From Aliikangiella maris (GTDB lineage Bacteria; Pseudomonadota; Gammaproteobacteria; Enterobacterales; Kangiellaceae): DNA of 64,000 bases. The notes under the pieces were generated by a model. That model saw only the letters and a program-made list of their open reading frames with translations. It made no database searches and had not been told where the DNA came from. The stretch is from the NCBI RefSeq assembly GCF_040719265.1, contig NZ_JBFDAH010000019.1, forward strand, positions 36,275-100,274, written 5' to 3'. Positions 64,000-64,000 of the stretch are shown here, one piece after another (within the stretch, counting starts at the first letter, position 1; each line of letters begins with the position of its first letter). The translations under genes were made by a program, and so were the position numbers.

Positions 64000-64000
64000 T
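63902..64000. repeat. Three 33-bp tandem repeats, continuing past the window edge
   Basis: Units at 63902-63934, 63935-63967 and 63968-64000 share GGGTCAATACGACG-like starts with scattered differences. The end of the third unit (about 63986-64000) closely repeats 63887-63901, exactly 99 bp away, hinting at a three-unit higher-order period. Confidence 0.85.

Noticed and set aside
63902..64000. 33-bp repeats taken as a CRISPR array
   Set aside because: The units are contiguous with no spacers, diverge at third codon positions and keep an open frame with a stop codon and a downstream terminator, so they are coding repeats.

Overview
The window looks like a chromosomal segment of a low-GC, aerobic, free-living (probably marine) gammaproteobacterium. 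Several gene families are typical of that class: prlC, rsmJ, gor, ubiC-ubiA, a rep-type helicase, a YeeN-type YebC protein, glnS, tdh-kbl and a Pseudomonas-like nrdAB pair. Kangiellaceae or Oceanospirillales-like relatives are possible, but that is inference, since no rRNA lies in the window. I see no tRNA, insertion sequence, integrase or CRISPR array. Most of the content is core metabolism and housekeeping, with a few accessory loci.

Layout. 1-8.6 kb: a truncated c-di-GMP GGDEF/EAL sensor, a GNAT acetyltransferase, rsmJ overlapping prlC, then gor and a gamma-carbonic anhydrase. 8.6-16 kb: an intergenic pentamer tandem repeat, a chemoreceptor, aroE, and nrdB/nrdA (minus strand) behind a long leader whose promoter carries two NrdR-like boxes. 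16-20 kb: a small lipoprotein, a DMT transporter, a Sel1 protein, a Crp/Fnr regulator and an orphan HisA-like barrel protein. 20-26 kb: a 1-kb gap, argC-argB, rarD, a hotdog thioesterase and a DUF445 protein. 26.6-37.6 kb: a two-domain acyltransferase resembling ornithine-lipid synthase OlsF, dapE, a GST plus DUF1415 pair, metY, a CPXCG protein, comM/yifB, rep and a beta-carbonic anhydrase. 38-44.2 kb: a YeeN-like protein, an orphan Nu1-like DNA-binding protein, then a minus-strand thiamine-scavenging unit. 44.6-50.9 kb: glnS, a secreted ExeM/NucH-type nuclease and an ECF sigma/anti-sigma/YbjQ triad. 51.4-57.1 kb: a six-gene kynurenine catabolic operon. 57.2-64 kb: an unusual zinc-ribbon/RDD/pilin fusion, ubiC-ubiA plus a receiver protein, rubredoxin, a FliL-like protein, tdh-kbl, and at the right edge the C-terminus of a protein made of 11-residue TRRIDP repeats.

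How the parts work together. The most coherent system is the thiamine unit. A TPP-riboswitch-like element precedes a TonB-dependent receptor, a YkoF/MTH1187-like thiamine-binding protein, a PnuC-family transporter (best read as PnuT) and a choline-kinase-like kinase (best read as thiamine kinase). Together they give outer-membrane uptake, binding, inner-membrane uptake and phosphorylation. The kynurenine operon encodes formamidase-like cyclase, KMO, kynureninase, 3-hydroxyanthranilate dioxygenase, ACMS decarboxylase and aminomuconate deaminase. It lacks tryptophan dioxygenase and aminomuconate semialdehyde dehydrogenase, which would have to lie elsewhere. The nrd operon shows textbook NrdR architecture. 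The items most worth following up are the divergent 5' half of the riboswitch, the TRRIDP repeat protein, the RDD-pilin fusion, the sigma/anti-sigma/YbjQ triad and the divergent HisA-like protein.
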